Notes under the pieces: generated by a model
What the model was told of the DNA's origin: nothing
Databases searched by the model: none
The model's input: only the letters and a program-made list of their open reading frames with translations
Program-made: the position numbers and the translations under genes
Shown: positions 44,300 to 52,283 of the stretch, piece after piece
How positions within the stretch are numbered: position 1 is the first letter of the stretch
Layout: each line of letters begins with the position of its first letter
Source of the DNA: Bacillota bacterium
Lineage (GTDB): Bacteria > Bacillota > Clostridia > Tissierellales > Sedimentibacteraceae
Direction: 5' to 3'
NCBI GenBank assembly: GCA_023453025.1
Contig: JAEXUD010000008.1
Coordinates: 62,001-126,000 of the forward strand
Length of the DNA stretch: 64,000 nt

Positions 44300-44959
44300 T
44301 CAGTCAAAGTACCACAAAATTTGATTTATATCTTTGATAGAAACAGTTGCCATATCCCCTTCTTTTTTTTCCCCATAACCGTACCGGCAGAAAATCGAAT
44401 CGATGTTATTTTTCACCGCAGACTCAATATCGTGAAATCTGTCACCGACAATGACTTGATTCATTTCATAATTGTTTTTAATTTTATAAAGTATATCATG
44501 CTTCGGAATATACCCATACATTTCTGAACAAATCATGTCATTAAAAAAAGATTTGAGGTTGAAAATTTTACTGGAAATCTCCATGTATTTCATGCTGCAA
44601 TTACTTAAAAACACCAGGTTATAGCCCCTTCTCTTCAATTGCTCCAGGACTTCCGGGGCACCATCATATAATCTGGCATTTCCGGAAATTATTTGTCTTT
44701 CCATTTCCTTGCCGATAATCGAACTGGCTGCATTTCTTATAGATTCATCTAAATCACCCATGAAGCTTTGCCACATATCTTTACTTGTATATCCAAGCCA
44801 TTTTTTGATTTCATCGTTGTTCCACTTCCTGGCATGAGCTTTTTTGTTTTCAACTAAAAACTCATATGCTTTCAGAAACGCAGGTGCGTATATTTTAATG
44901 CTGTCATGAATAGTACCGTCATAGTCAAAATATATAGTCTTTATATTTTCAAACTTCAT
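44300..44959 (-). CDS. HAD-family phosphatase at the end of the riboflavin operon
   Basis: A 219-residue HAD hydrolase with all four motifs: YFDYDGTIHDS (motif I, near 10), FLSNCSMKY (II, near 118), PKHDILYKI (III Lys, near 153) and VIVGDRFHDIESA (IV, near 170). A helical cap lies between I and II. The ATG begins one base after the ribH stop codon, so it is part of the rib operon. Riboflavin synthesis needs a HAD phosphatase to dephosphorylate 5-amino-6-(5-phosphoribitylamino)uracil, a gene normally found elsewhere. This protein is a strong positional candidate. Other HAD substrates cannot be excluded. Confidence 0.88.
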   Translation of the reverse strand: MKFENIKTIYFDYDGTIHDSIKIYAPAFLKAYEFLVENKKAHARKWNNDEIKKWLGYTSKDMWQSFMGDLDESIRNAASSIIGKEMERQIISGNARLYDGAPEVLEQLKRRGYNLVFLSNCSMKYMEISSKIFNLKSFFNDMICSEMYGYIPKHDILYKIKNNYEMNQVIVGDRFHDIESAVKNNIDSIFCRYGYGEKKEGDMATVSIKDINQILWYFD

Positions 44960-44960
44960 A

Positions 44961-45428
44961 TTATTTGTTTATCTCATCAAACAGATTAACCATCTCAATT
45001 GCCGTGACGGCAGCATCATAACCTTTATTGCCTGCTTTAGTCCCTGCTCTTTCAATAGCCTGCTCAATTGTATCGGTAGTCAGGATTCCAAAAATAACAG
45101 GCATACCTGTTTCTAGAGAAACATTGGCAATTCCCTTTGACACTTCGCTCGAAACATAATCAAAGTGCGGCGTTGCTCCCTTAATAACTGCGCCAAGACA
45201 AATTACGGCACTGTATTTTCCGGATACTGCCATCCTTTTAGCCGTCAATGGTATTTCAAATGCTCCGGGTACCCATGCTATTTCAACATTGTCTTCTGTA
45301 ACACCGTGTCTTTTTAAAGCATCCAATGCTCCGGTCAGAAGCTTTCCTCCGATAAATTCATTGAATCTTCCTACAACTATTCCATATTTGTTATTTTTGG
45401 CAATCAATTTGCCTTCATATATTTTCAT
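44961..45428 (-). CDS. ribH: 6,7-dimethyl-8-ribityllumazine synthase
   Basis: 155 residues. It condenses 5-amino-6-ribitylaminouracil with dihydroxybutanone phosphate. VVGRFNEFIGGKLLTGALDA near 18, WVPGAFEIPLTAKRMA near 53 and CLGAVIKGATPHFDYVSSEV near 76 (catalytic His in HFDYV) are the family signatures. AGGAGG before ATG 45428. It lies 13 bases downstream of ribBA and one base upstream of the HAD phosphatase. Confidence 0.96.
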   Translation of the reverse strand: MKIYEGKLIAKNNKYGIVVGRFNEFIGGKLLTGALDALKRHGVTEDNVEIAWVPGAFEIPLTAKRMAVSGKYSAVICLGAVIKGATPHFDYVSSEVSKGIANVSLETGMPVIFGILTTDTIEQAIERAGTKAGNKGYDAAVTAIEMVNLFDEINK

Positions 45429-45441
45429 AAAATCCTCCTGG

Positions 45442-46635
45442 TTAAAACTTTAAGTCATGACCCATTTTTTCTTTTTTAGTCTTCAAGTAAAATTCATTTA
45501 CGTCATTGCTTTCAATTTGAATATTGTCCTTCCCGACGATTTCAATGCCAAATCCCGACAAGCCAACAATCTTCTTTGGATTGTTAGTCATCAGCCTTAT
45601 TTTTCTTATACCGAGTGAATATAGTATTTGTGCACCTATACCATAGTCTCTTAAATCCTCTTCAAATCCTAATGCCAGATTTGCTTCAACGGTATCCAGT
45701 CCTTTATCCTGAAGAGCATATGCCTTAATTTTATTTATCAGACCTATTCCTCTTCCTTCCTGTCTCATGTATAAAAGAACACCCCTGCCTTCTTCATCAA
45801 TTCTTCTTAATGCTTCATGCATCTGGTCACCGCAGTCACATCTCATCGAACCGAAGGCATCTCCGGTCAGGCATTCGGAATGAACTCTGACCAATACAGG
45901 TTCTTCTGTTGAGACATCACCCTTGACCAATGCCACATGATGCTCCCCATTTAACTTATTTATAAAGCCTATCATCCGGAAGTCTCCGTACTTAGTTGGC
46001 ATCTTTGCTTCAGCCACTCTTTCCACAAGGACTTCTGTCTTGTGCCTGTATTCAACCAAATCCTTGATAGTTATAATCTTCAAATCAAATTTTTCAGCAT
46101 ATTGTTTTAAATCAGGAACCCTTGCCATGGTTCCGTCCTCATTCATTATTTCACATATCACTCCGGCCGGATAACAGCCTGCCAATCTGGCTAAATCAAC
46201 AGATGCTTCGGTATGCCCTGTTCTAACGAGCACACCTCCGTCCTTTGCAACAAGAGGAAAAATATGCCCGGGTCTGTTAAAATCCTCAGGCCTTGCGTCG
46301 TGCTCCAGCAAGTGCCTGATTGTCTCAGCTCTTTCATGGGCAGATATACCCGTTGTTGACCTGTTGGAATCGACTGAAACAGTAAAGGCAGTTTCCTTAG
46401 GGTCCGTATTGTTTGTAACCATGCTTTTTATGTTTAGCTCATCAAGGCGTTCCTTTAGCATTGGAACACATATAAGCCCTCTTCCGTATTTTGCCATGAA
46501 GTTTATGTGCTCCGGTCCGGCTTTTTCGGCTACCATAAGCAAATCGCCTTCATTTTCTCTGTCCTCATCATCAACAACTATAATCATTTTTCCGTTTTTC
46601 AAATCTTTTATTGCTTCATTAATTGTGTTAAACAT
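45442..46635 (-). CDS. ribBA: Bifunctional DHBP synthase / GTP cyclohydrolase II
   Basis: 397 residues. Residues 1-200 are RibB (VVDDEDRENEGDLLMVAE with metal-binding Glu, FNRPGHIFPL, VRTGHTEASVDLARLAG), which makes dihydroxybutanone phosphate from ribulose 5-phosphate. Residues 205-397 are RibA (VRVHSECLTGDAFGSMRCDC, the zinc cysteines; LLYMRQEGRGIGL, the catalytic segment), which opens GTP. Both halves look intact. ATG 46635 follows AGGAGGC. The gene lies between ribE and ribH. Confidence 0.96.
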   Translation of the reverse strand: MFNTINEAIKDLKNGKMIIVVDDEDRENEGDLLMVAEKAGPEHINFMAKYGRGLICVPMLKERLDELNIKSMVTNNTDPKETAFTVSVDSNRSTTGISAHERAETIRHLLEHDARPEDFNRPGHIFPLVAKDGGVLVRTGHTEASVDLARLAGCYPAGVICEIMNEDGTMARVPDLKQYAEKFDLKIITIKDLVEYRHKTEVLVERVAEAKMPTKYGDFRMIGFINKLNGEHHVALVKGDVSTEEPVLVRVHSECLTGDAFGSMRCDCGDQMHEALRRIDEEGRGVLLYMRQEGRGIGLINKIKAYALQDKGLDTVEANLALGFEEDLRDYGIGAQILYSLGIRKIRLMTNNPKKIVGLSGFGIEIVGKDNIQIESNDVNEFYLKTKKEKMGHDLKF

Positions 46636-46644
46636 GCGAGCCTC

Positions 46645-47295
46645 CTATAAAAACCCATTATCCATTAAAAATTTCATATCTATAGTATTTGTTCTTATGG
46701 CATCTTTATTAAACGTCATAAACCTTTCAATATATTTTCCCACGATATCGCATTCCAGATTTACTTCATCTCCAACCTTTTTCTTTAACAGAACGGTTTC
46801 TTCCTTTGTAACGGGAATAAGTGAAACCCTGAACGAATTATCAGATGTATCAACAACTGTCAGACTGGTGCCGTCTATGGCGATTGAACCCTTCGAAATA
46901 ATATACTTTATTATTTCCGTCTTGGTTTCAACTGTTAACCATGTTGCAATACCCTCATCCTTATACTCCCTGATGAAACCGGTACCGTCAATATGACCCG
47001 ATACAATGTGCCCCCCCAATCTATCATTAACCTTTAATGCTCTTTCAAGATTTACGGGACTTCCCTTCTTCAGCTTGCCAAGATTGGTCTTCCTCATTGT
47101 TTCCGGCATAACATCAACTGTGAATGTGAAACTGTCAAAGCTTGAAACAGTCAGACACACACCGTTTGTGCTTATGCTGTCTCCTGATTTTATATCCTGT
47201 AATACTTTTTTGGCTCTGATAGTAAGCTTCATGGATTTTTCCCCGTTAGATGCAGCTTCCATTATGCCCACTTCTTCAATTAATCCTGTAAACAT
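46645..47295 (-). CDS. ribE: Riboflavin synthase, alpha chain
   Basis: Two lumazine-binding repeats (1-95 and 96-200) that turn two dimethyl-ribityllumazine molecules into riboflavin and a pyrimidine. MFTGLIEEVGIMEA starts repeat one, GGHIVSGHIDGTGFI repeat two, and DSISTNGVCLTVSSF and IAIDGTSLTVVD are the paired binding loops. ATG 47301 overlaps the ribD stop, while ATG 47295 is six bases beyond GAGGAA; I prefer the second, which also gives the usual MFTG N-terminus. Confidence 0.95.
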   Translation of the reverse strand: MFTGLIEEVGIMEAASNGEKSMKLTIRAKKVLQDIKSGDSISTNGVCLTVSSFDSFTFTVDVMPETMRKTNLGKLKKGSPVNLERALKVNDRLGGHIVSGHIDGTGFIREYKDEGIATWLTVETKTEIIKYIISKGSIAIDGTSLTVVDTSDNSFRVSLIPVTKEETVLLKKKVGDEVNLECDIVGKYIERFMTFNKDAIRTNTIDMKFLMDNGFL

Positions 47296-47297
47296 AT

Positions 47298-48392
47298 TCA
47301 TTTCCTCACATATGCTTCTATCATTATATCCTCATCAAAATTATTTATTTTAATGTCATCCAATAATACCGCATCTTTTAGCTTATCAAACCCCTCTCCG
47401 CCGACAGGAGTCTTTGAATCACTGCCTCCTAAGATTTTAGGAGCTATAAAAGTTATTACCTTATCAGCAAGATTCTCCTTCAATACAGAAAAATTCAATG
47501 TTGAACCACCTTCAGCCAATATGCTGTCAATACCTTCCTTTCCCAGCCACTCAAACAAATATATCAAATCAACCTGTGAATTTTTCATTGGCACAGTTAC
47601 AATCTGAACATTGTCAAATTTACTCAACCGCTTTATCTTACTTTCATCAGCTTTTTCGGTTGTCGCTATTATGGTTTTTTTCTGAGAATTTAACTTCAAT
47701 ACATTGGAATTCAGCGGTATTCTTAAAGATGAATCAACAATAATCCTGACCGAATCAATTCCTCCGTCACTCAGTCTGGTTGTCAGAGATGGATTGTCAT
47801 TTATAATGGTGTTTATTCCGACCATTATGCCTGAGACTCTGTTTCTTAGTTCATGCACATAGTATCTGGATTTCTCATTAGTTATCCACATTGATTCCCC
47901 TGTCACGGTTGCAATTTTTCCATCCATTGTCATGGCTGTTTTCAGGATACAAAAAGGCTTTTTTTCCTTTATAAATTTAATAAATATTTCGTTTGTTTTT
48001 TTTGCTTCATCTTCTAAAATTCCTGTAACTGTCTCTATGCCGTTTTGTCTTAATATTTCGATTCCTCTGCCTGCAACCTTTGGATTAGGATCAATCATAG
48101 CTATTACTGCTTTGGAAAGTTTTTTCCTAACCAATAAATCTGCACATGGCGGTGTTTTTCCAAAATGAGAGCACGGTTCCAATGTCACATAAATTGTGGC
48201 ACCTTCAACATCTTCTGTTGCATTGTTGATTGCATTTACCTCAGCATGAGGCCCTCCATAATATTCATGATACCCTTCGCCTATTATTTTTCCGTCTTTT
48301 ACTATTACAGCTCCAACTAAGGGATTTGGGCTTGTTTTTCCGATTCCCTTCAACGAGAGCTCCAAGGCACGTCTCATATAAAATTCTTCCAT
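47298..48392 (-). CDS. ribD: Bifunctional diaminohydroxyphosphoribosylaminopyrimidine deaminase / reductase
   Basis: 364 residues. The N-terminal deaminase domain carries the zinc site HAEVNAINNA near 50 and PCSHFGKTPPCADLLV near 75. The C-terminal reductase starts near 147 (KTAMTMDGKIAT, GINTIINDNPSLTTR, LAEGGSTLNFSVLKENLADK). ATG 48392 sits behind GGAGGTG. It is the first gene of the FMN-riboswitch-controlled rib operon; 220 bases separate it from the riboswitch terminator. Confidence 0.96.
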   Translation of the reverse strand: MEEFYMRRALELSLKGIGKTSPNPLVGAVIVKDGKIIGEGYHEYYGGPHAEVNAINNATEDVEGATIYVTLEPCSHFGKTPPCADLLVRKKLSKAVIAMIDPNPKVAGRGIEILRQNGIETVTGILEDEAKKTNEIFIKFIKEKKPFCILKTAMTMDGKIATVTGESMWITNEKSRYYVHELRNRVSGIMVGINTIINDNPSLTTRLSDGGIDSVRIIVDSSLRIPLNSNVLKLNSQKKTIIATTEKADESKIKRLSKFDNVQIVTVPMKNSQVDLIYLFEWLGKEGIDSILAEGGSTLNFSVLKENLADKVITFIAPKILGGSDSKTPVGGEGFDKLKDAVLLDDIKINNFDEDIMIEAYVRK

Positions 48393-48455
48393 TTAACACC
48401 TCCAAAATTATAATTACCATTTTTTTATTTTTTAATTATAAATTGAATTCCATAC

Positions 48456-48614
48456 TTCAGAAAAAAACTGCTCTGAAAAACGGGGTTAGGGCATATCACA
48501 GTCTCATTCACCAAATTATTTGCTCGCTGTCGCTCACATAATTTGGGAATTCGTTGCGGTTGACCTACCGCTGTTTTTCAGAAAAAACACTCTGAAAAAC
48601 GGGGTTAGGGCATA
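48456..48614. repeat. Direct-repeat-flanked insert between the FMN riboswitch and ribD
   Basis: Nearly identical 38-40-base words lie at 48456-48495 and 48577-48614 (TTCAGAAAAAAC..., then CTCTGAAAAACGGGGTTAGG and GCATA). The 80 bases between contain a hairpin, CCAAATTATTTG (48511-48522) with CACATAATTTGG (48535-48546), around a loop rich in GCTCGC. It looks like a small duplicated or mobile repeat. It lies in the 5' untranslated RNA downstream of the terminator, so the rib message carries it. Related sequence lies at 50.8 and 55.1 kb. Confidence 0.6.
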
Positions 48615-48648
48615 CAAAAAAGCTCTGAAGTAAAACTTCAGAGTTTTA
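48615..48648 (-). terminator. Terminator of the FMN riboswitch
   Basis: On the minus strand AACTCTGAAG, loop TTTTA, CTTCAGAGC and six T residues. It lies about 100 bases after the aptamer, as expected for an FMN switch that works by transcription termination. Confidence 0.85.
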
Positions 48649-48745
48649 GTTATTCGATATAAGCTTAAGCTAATTAAACATTCTGATACCGTGTTGAAGA
48701 ATTCTGTCGTTCTTCTTGCTGTATTCAGTAAGTTTAATTATTCAT

Positions 48746-48854
48746 ATCTTCTTCCATCCAGACTATACTGTCGGTCTTGGAATTGCACCAAGTCAGCCGC
48801 AATGCGGCTCGTGGACTTTACCACCGATCGGGAATTTCACCCTGCCCTGAAGAT
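48746..48854 (-). promoter_or_regulatory. FMN riboswitch (RFN element)
   Basis: On the minus strand the RFN core is complete. P1 is ATCTTC with GAAGAT. Then follow GGGCAGGGTGAAATTCCCGA, GGTGGTAAAGTCCACGAGCC, the variable arm GCATTGC, GGCTGACTTGGTGCAATTCC, AAGACCGACAGTATAGTCTGGATGG. In known cases FMN binding ends transcription early and so represses riboflavin synthesis. The rib genes downstream fit exactly. Confidence 0.97.
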
Positions 48855-48911
48855 TTATTCAATTTTAAAAATTATAATTCAAAAACATATAAATGTCAAC
48901 TGCAATAATAA

Positions 48912-49571
48912 TTATTCTTCAAAATCCCTGCACTTTTTCAAAAACAAGGCAATGTTTTGCTTTTCCTTTTCCACGTCGGGATTTTTCCTGCCCATTCTGT
49001 CACAATATCCTAAAAGCGCCACTTCATTAACATCTGTTTCTTCCTTCATGGCTTTTATATTTCTAAACGGCATATCCCTGGCAACATGAAGTATCTGCAT
49101 ATGCCATCGTACTAAGGCACATACCTTTTTTATAAATTTTTCATCTGTTGTGAACTCTTCAAGAAATTCTTTTGCCATTACGGCTCCAACCTTTTCATGG
49201 TCATAGGATGTAATTTTGCCTTTCCGGATTTTTGTGGTAGGAGGTTTGCCTATATCGTGAAGAAGTGCTGCCCACATGAATACTTTCTCGTTTTTGCTTT
49301 TGCGCTTTTCTTCAGCTGCATAATCTAAAACCAGCATGGTATGTTTCCATGCATTGCCCTCCGGATGGTGAATCGGTGACTGCTCTGCTGTTTTTAAATT
49401 GTAAAGCATAAAAAAGGGGTGTTTTTTAAATACAGGCACTTCTAATATGCTGTTAAAATATTCCGAAGGTTTATCATCCATCAGCAAATGATTGTTAATT
49501 TCATATAATAATAATTCCCTGGTTTCGTCATCTAATATATTATAGTTGATTTTTCTTTGTTTAAGCTGCAT
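48912..49571 (-). CDS. HD-domain phosphohydrolase
   Basis: A 219-residue metal-dependent HD protein. GNAWKHTMLVLDYAAEEK supplies the first His near residue 75, WAALLHDIGKPPTT near 100 the HD pair, SYDHEKVGAVMAKEF near 122 and VRWHMQIL near 152 further ligands. The arrangement resembles the HD domain attached to CCA-adding enzymes and related hydrolases. The substrate is likely a nucleotide or a phosphate ester but is not known. Start ATG 49571; the ribosome binding site is GAGGTAGTTT. It stands upstream of the FMN riboswitch on the same strand. Confidence 0.82.
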   Translation of the reverse strand: MQLKQRKINYNILDDETRELLLYEINNHLLMDDKPSEYFNSILEVPVFKKHPFFMLYNLKTAEQSPIHHPEGNAWKHTMLVLDYAAEEKRKSKNEKVFMWAALLHDIGKPPTTKIRKGKITSYDHEKVGAVMAKEFLEEFTTDEKFIKKVCALVRWHMQILHVARDMPFRNIKAMKEETDVNEVALLGYCDRMGRKNPDVEKEKQNIALFLKKCRDFEE

Positions 49572-49655
49572 AAACTACCTCTGTCAATTATTTTATCATA
49601 TTTATATTTCCACGGCAATTTTAAAATATACTATCTTATATTAACATCAAATCCA

Positions 49656-49683
49656 ATAAAATTGTTACTATTCACAATTTTAT
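49656..49683. promoter_or_regulatory. Perfect inverted repeat between divergent genes, candidate operator
   Basis: ATAAAATTGT and ACAATTTTAT lie 8 bases apart (TACTATTC), a perfect 10-bp dyad midway between the divergent HD-domain and hydroxyacid dehydrogenase genes. The core TTGTTA...TCACAA is similar to but two bases shorter than a Rex box. Confidence 0.45.
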
Positions 49684-49776
49684 GTTACTGAAATGAGGAG
49701 ATTCTTCATGCTTTGCATTCAGAATGACCGTTAAAGCTATTTTTTTAAAATAAATAAAAAATATAATGCCAAAATA

Positions 49777-49810
49777 TTGACACAGTGTTAAAATATTTAT
49801 AAAAAATAAA
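49777..49810 (+). promoter_or_regulatory. Promoter of the 2-hydroxyacid dehydrogenase gene
   Basis: A perfect -35 box TTGACA lies 17 bases before TAAAAA. The -35 box overlaps the imperfect dyad TGACACAGTGTTA, which could bind a repressor. Confidence 0.45.
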
Positions 49811-49829
49811 TATATAAGGGATGAAAAGA

Positions 49830-50777
49830 ATGAAATTAGTTATTATTGAACCATTAGGAGTTGCAAAAGACACACTGCTTGAAATGGCAGAGGAAACACT
49901 TGGTAATTCATTAGAAGTCGTATATTATGATACAAAAGTAACTGACAATGAAACTTTAATTGAAAGAGGCAAGGATGCTGATATAATTGCAGTATCAAAC
50001 CTGCCTTTAAACAAAGAGGTTATATATGGCTGCAAAAGCTTAAAAATGCTTGCTGTGGCGTTCACAGGCGTAGACCACATTGCAATGGACGCATGCAAGG
50101 AGAGAAACATTACAGTATGCAACTGCGCAGGTTATTCAAATGCTGCAGTGAGTGATTTAGTATTTGGACTATTAATTTCAATTTACAGAAATATTATTCC
50201 CTGCAATCAGGTTGTAAGAAATTCAGGTACAAAGGACGGTCTTGTGGGCTTTGAGCTTGAAGGAAAGAAATTCGGAGTTGTGGGAACAGGTGCTATCGGA
50301 AGCAGGGTATGCTCCATAGCAAAGGCATTCGGATGTGATGTGTATGCTTACTCAAGAACAGCTAAACAGTTGGATGGAGTTAATTATATTGATCTGGACA
50401 CATTGCTGTCCACATGTGACATAGTGTCTCTCCACGTTCCACTGAACGATTCGACTAAAGGATTAATAAACAAAGAAAAATTATCATTGATGAAGAAAAA
50501 TGCAATATTAATAAATACAGCAAGAGGCCCTGTTGTTGACAGTCGGGCACTGGCGGATGCTTTAAACGAAGGAACAATTTCCGGTGCAGGAGTTGATGTA
50601 TTTGAAACCGAACCTCCTATAGCTCAGGACCATGTGCTGTTAACAGCTAAAAATTTGATTGCTACCCCTCATATAGCCTTTGCAACCAAGGAAGCGCTTG
50701 TTAAAAGAGCGGTGATAGTATTTGACAATATTAAAGCATTTCTGAACGGAAAGCCGCAGAATGTTATGGGTAAGTAA
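49830..50777 (+). CDS. NAD-dependent 2-hydroxyacid dehydrogenase
   Basis: A 315-residue enzyme of the D-isomer-specific family. FGVVGTGAIGSRVCSIAKAF near 145 is the NAD-binding loop, NTARGPVVDSRALADAL near 227 the catalytic Arg, FETEPPIAQDH near 257 the Glu and ATPHIAFATKEA near 278 the His. It is similar to phosphoglycerate/hydroxypyruvate and lactate-type dehydrogenases; substrate unknown. I take ATG 49830 because AAGGGATGA lies the right distance upstream; the ATG at 49821 overlaps that site. Confidence 0.88.
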   Translation: MKLVIIEPLGVAKDTLLEMAEETLGNSLEVVYYDTKVTDNETLIERGKDADIIAVSNLPLNKEVIYGCKSLKMLAVAFTGVDHIAMDACKERNITVCNCAGYSNAAVSDLVFGLLISIYRNIIPCNQVVRNSGTKDGLVGFELEGKKFGVVGTGAIGSRVCSIAKAFGCDVYAYSRTAKQLDGVNYIDLDTLLSTCDIVSLHVPLNDSTKGLINKEKLSLMKKNAILINTARGPVVDSRALADALNEGTISGAGVDVFETEPPIAQDHVLLTAKNLIATPHIAFATKEALVKRAVIVFDNIKAFLNGKPQNVMGK

Positions 50778-50805
50778 TTAATAAGGTTTCATCCTGTAGC
50801 AGAGA

Positions 50806-50857
50806 AAAATGCCCTAACCCATTTTTGAATCAGTTCTAAAAAATGTGGCTAGGGCAT
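50806..50857. terminator. Hairpin with GCCCTAACCC arms between convergent genes
   Basis: AATGCCCTAACCCATTTTT pairs with AAAAAATGTGGCTAGGGCATT, with one or two mismatches, around GAATCAGTTCT. It can act as a two-way terminator. The arm sequence equals part of the repeats at 48481-48495 and 48600-48614. Confidence 0.55.
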
Positions 50858-50876
50858 TCACAATTTATTTTAATTA

Positions 50877-52247
50877 CTATTGTATTTCTTGTCTTTTATA
50901 AAATCTTCCGCTTGTATTATTTATAGTCCTTCCTTCTGCAACTGCAATCTTTCCCCCGATAATTACATATTTAATTCCTTCAGGTCTTACCTGAGGATCC
51001 TGGAAGGTCGCCTTGTCGATTATGGTGTCATAATCAAAGATTGTAATATCAGCATCAAAGCCTTCTTTAATCAGACCCTTTTTTTTCAGCTTCAGTCTTT
51101 TTGCGGGCATGTACGTCATTTTGTAAATTGCATCAAAAAATTCCATTTTCTTTTCATTTCTTACATAATGGCCGATAACTCTTGGAAAGGTTCCGGCTCC
51201 TCTGGGGTGACCTGAATGGTTTCTGTAAATGCCGTCACTGGCTACCATTACCATCGGATGATTAAGAGCCTGTACAATTTCATCCTCGTTCATTACATAA
51301 GCGACAGCCAGCATATTTGGATATTCCTTGCGGGCCTTCTCAAATAACTCTTTGTCACAGAATATTCCCTTGAATGGTTCTTCTGTAAGCATTATGGAAT
51401 CGTAGCTTTTGTTCCACAGCTCGAAGCATCCGTCATCAAACACCGCAGAGCCGATATAAGTGCTGAAAGCAGCATATGGATAAGCATCAACCAGCAGATC
51501 AGTCCCGCTGTTTACTATATCCTCAATAAGTTTTAATGCCTCTGTCATATTACCGTATGCGCTGCAGCTTGACAGGTGTGATATCTGGAAAGGTATACGG
51601 CTTTCTTTTCCGATAAGCGCCATTTCTTCAATTGCGCTTAAAGCATGTATGGCATCCTTTCTGTAGTGAGCGGCAAGCAGCAAATCATTTCTCCCTTGAA
51701 TTTCCTTGGTAATTTCAATTGCTTCTTCTGTATCTATGCCCGGGCAGTATTCCAAACCGTATGAAACTCCTATAGCTCCAAAATCTACTTCCTTTGCAAC
51801 CATACCCTGCATTTTTTCTATTTGATTTTTTGTTGATTTTTTGTATATATCTGTATTGCCTACAATATTTCTCAAGTAGTTATGACCTATATAGGAAATA
51901 TAATTTACAGGGTTTCCTTTTTCTTGTATGAATTCGTAAAGCTCTTCAATGCTTTGCCTGTTGTTGCCGCAATTTCCCACCGCACAAGTGGTAACGCCCA
52001 TGTTAAGCATTGTATCGGCAATATCATATTCTTTTTTCTGTGTCAGGGTCAAATCCTCTTCATGCATATGAATATCTATGAATCCGGGAGATACGTGATG
52101 CCCCTTGGCATCTATTACTTTACTTGACTCTTGGGTGACATTTCCTGTATGAGTAATAACACCGTCTTTTATTCCAATGTCCCCTTCAATGATTTTTTTG
52201 TTTTGTGCATCAATAATTTTTCCATTTATAATTTTTAAATCTAACAT
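50877..52247 (-). CDS. N-acyl-D-amino-acid deacylase family amidohydrolase
   Basis: A 456-residue metal-dependent amidohydrolase. GHHVSPGFIDIHMHEED near 50 has the HxH site, TTCAVGNCGNN near 87 a conserved Cys ligand, LLAAHYRKDAIHALSAI near 195 and FQISHLSSCSAYGN near 225 more ligands, MVMVASDGIYRNHSGHPRGA near 335 the catalytic Asp region. The family removes acyl groups from N-acyl-D-amino acids. ATG 52247 follows AAGGAGC. It is the third gene of a same-strand run (CoA-transferase, M20 deacylase, this gene), with 36-51-base gaps. Confidence 0.87.
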   Translation of the reverse strand: MLDLKIINGKIIDAQNKKIIEGDIGIKDGVITHTGNVTQESSKVIDAKGHHVSPGFIDIHMHEEDLTLTQKKEYDIADTMLNMGVTTCAVGNCGNNRQSIEELYEFIQEKGNPVNYISYIGHNYLRNIVGNTDIYKKSTKNQIEKMQGMVAKEVDFGAIGVSYGLEYCPGIDTEEAIEITKEIQGRNDLLLAAHYRKDAIHALSAIEEMALIGKESRIPFQISHLSSCSAYGNMTEALKLIEDIVNSGTDLLVDAYPYAAFSTYIGSAVFDDGCFELWNKSYDSIMLTEEPFKGIFCDKELFEKARKEYPNMLAVAYVMNEDEIVQALNHPMVMVASDGIYRNHSGHPRGAGTFPRVIGHYVRNEKKMEFFDAIYKMTYMPAKRLKLKKKGLIKEGFDADITIFDYDTIIDKATFQDPQVRPEGIKYVIIGGKIAVAEGRTINNTSGRFYKRQEIQ

Positions 52248-52283
52248 GTATGCTCCTTTCTGCTAATTGAATTATTTAAGTTA

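Noticed and set aside
44155..44337. Plus-strand 60-residue frame over the thioesterase remnant
   Set aside because: It is the opposite-strand shadow of the remnant and the HAD gene end, has no ribosome binding site and resembles no protein.
48456..48614. Direct repeats considered as a CRISPR array
   Set aside because: There are only two copies, the repeats are unequal in length, and no cas genes are in the window.
49656..49683. Rex box
   Set aside because: The half-sites are separated by two bases too few for the TTGTGAA-N4-TTCACAA consensus, so it is listed only as an unassigned dyad.
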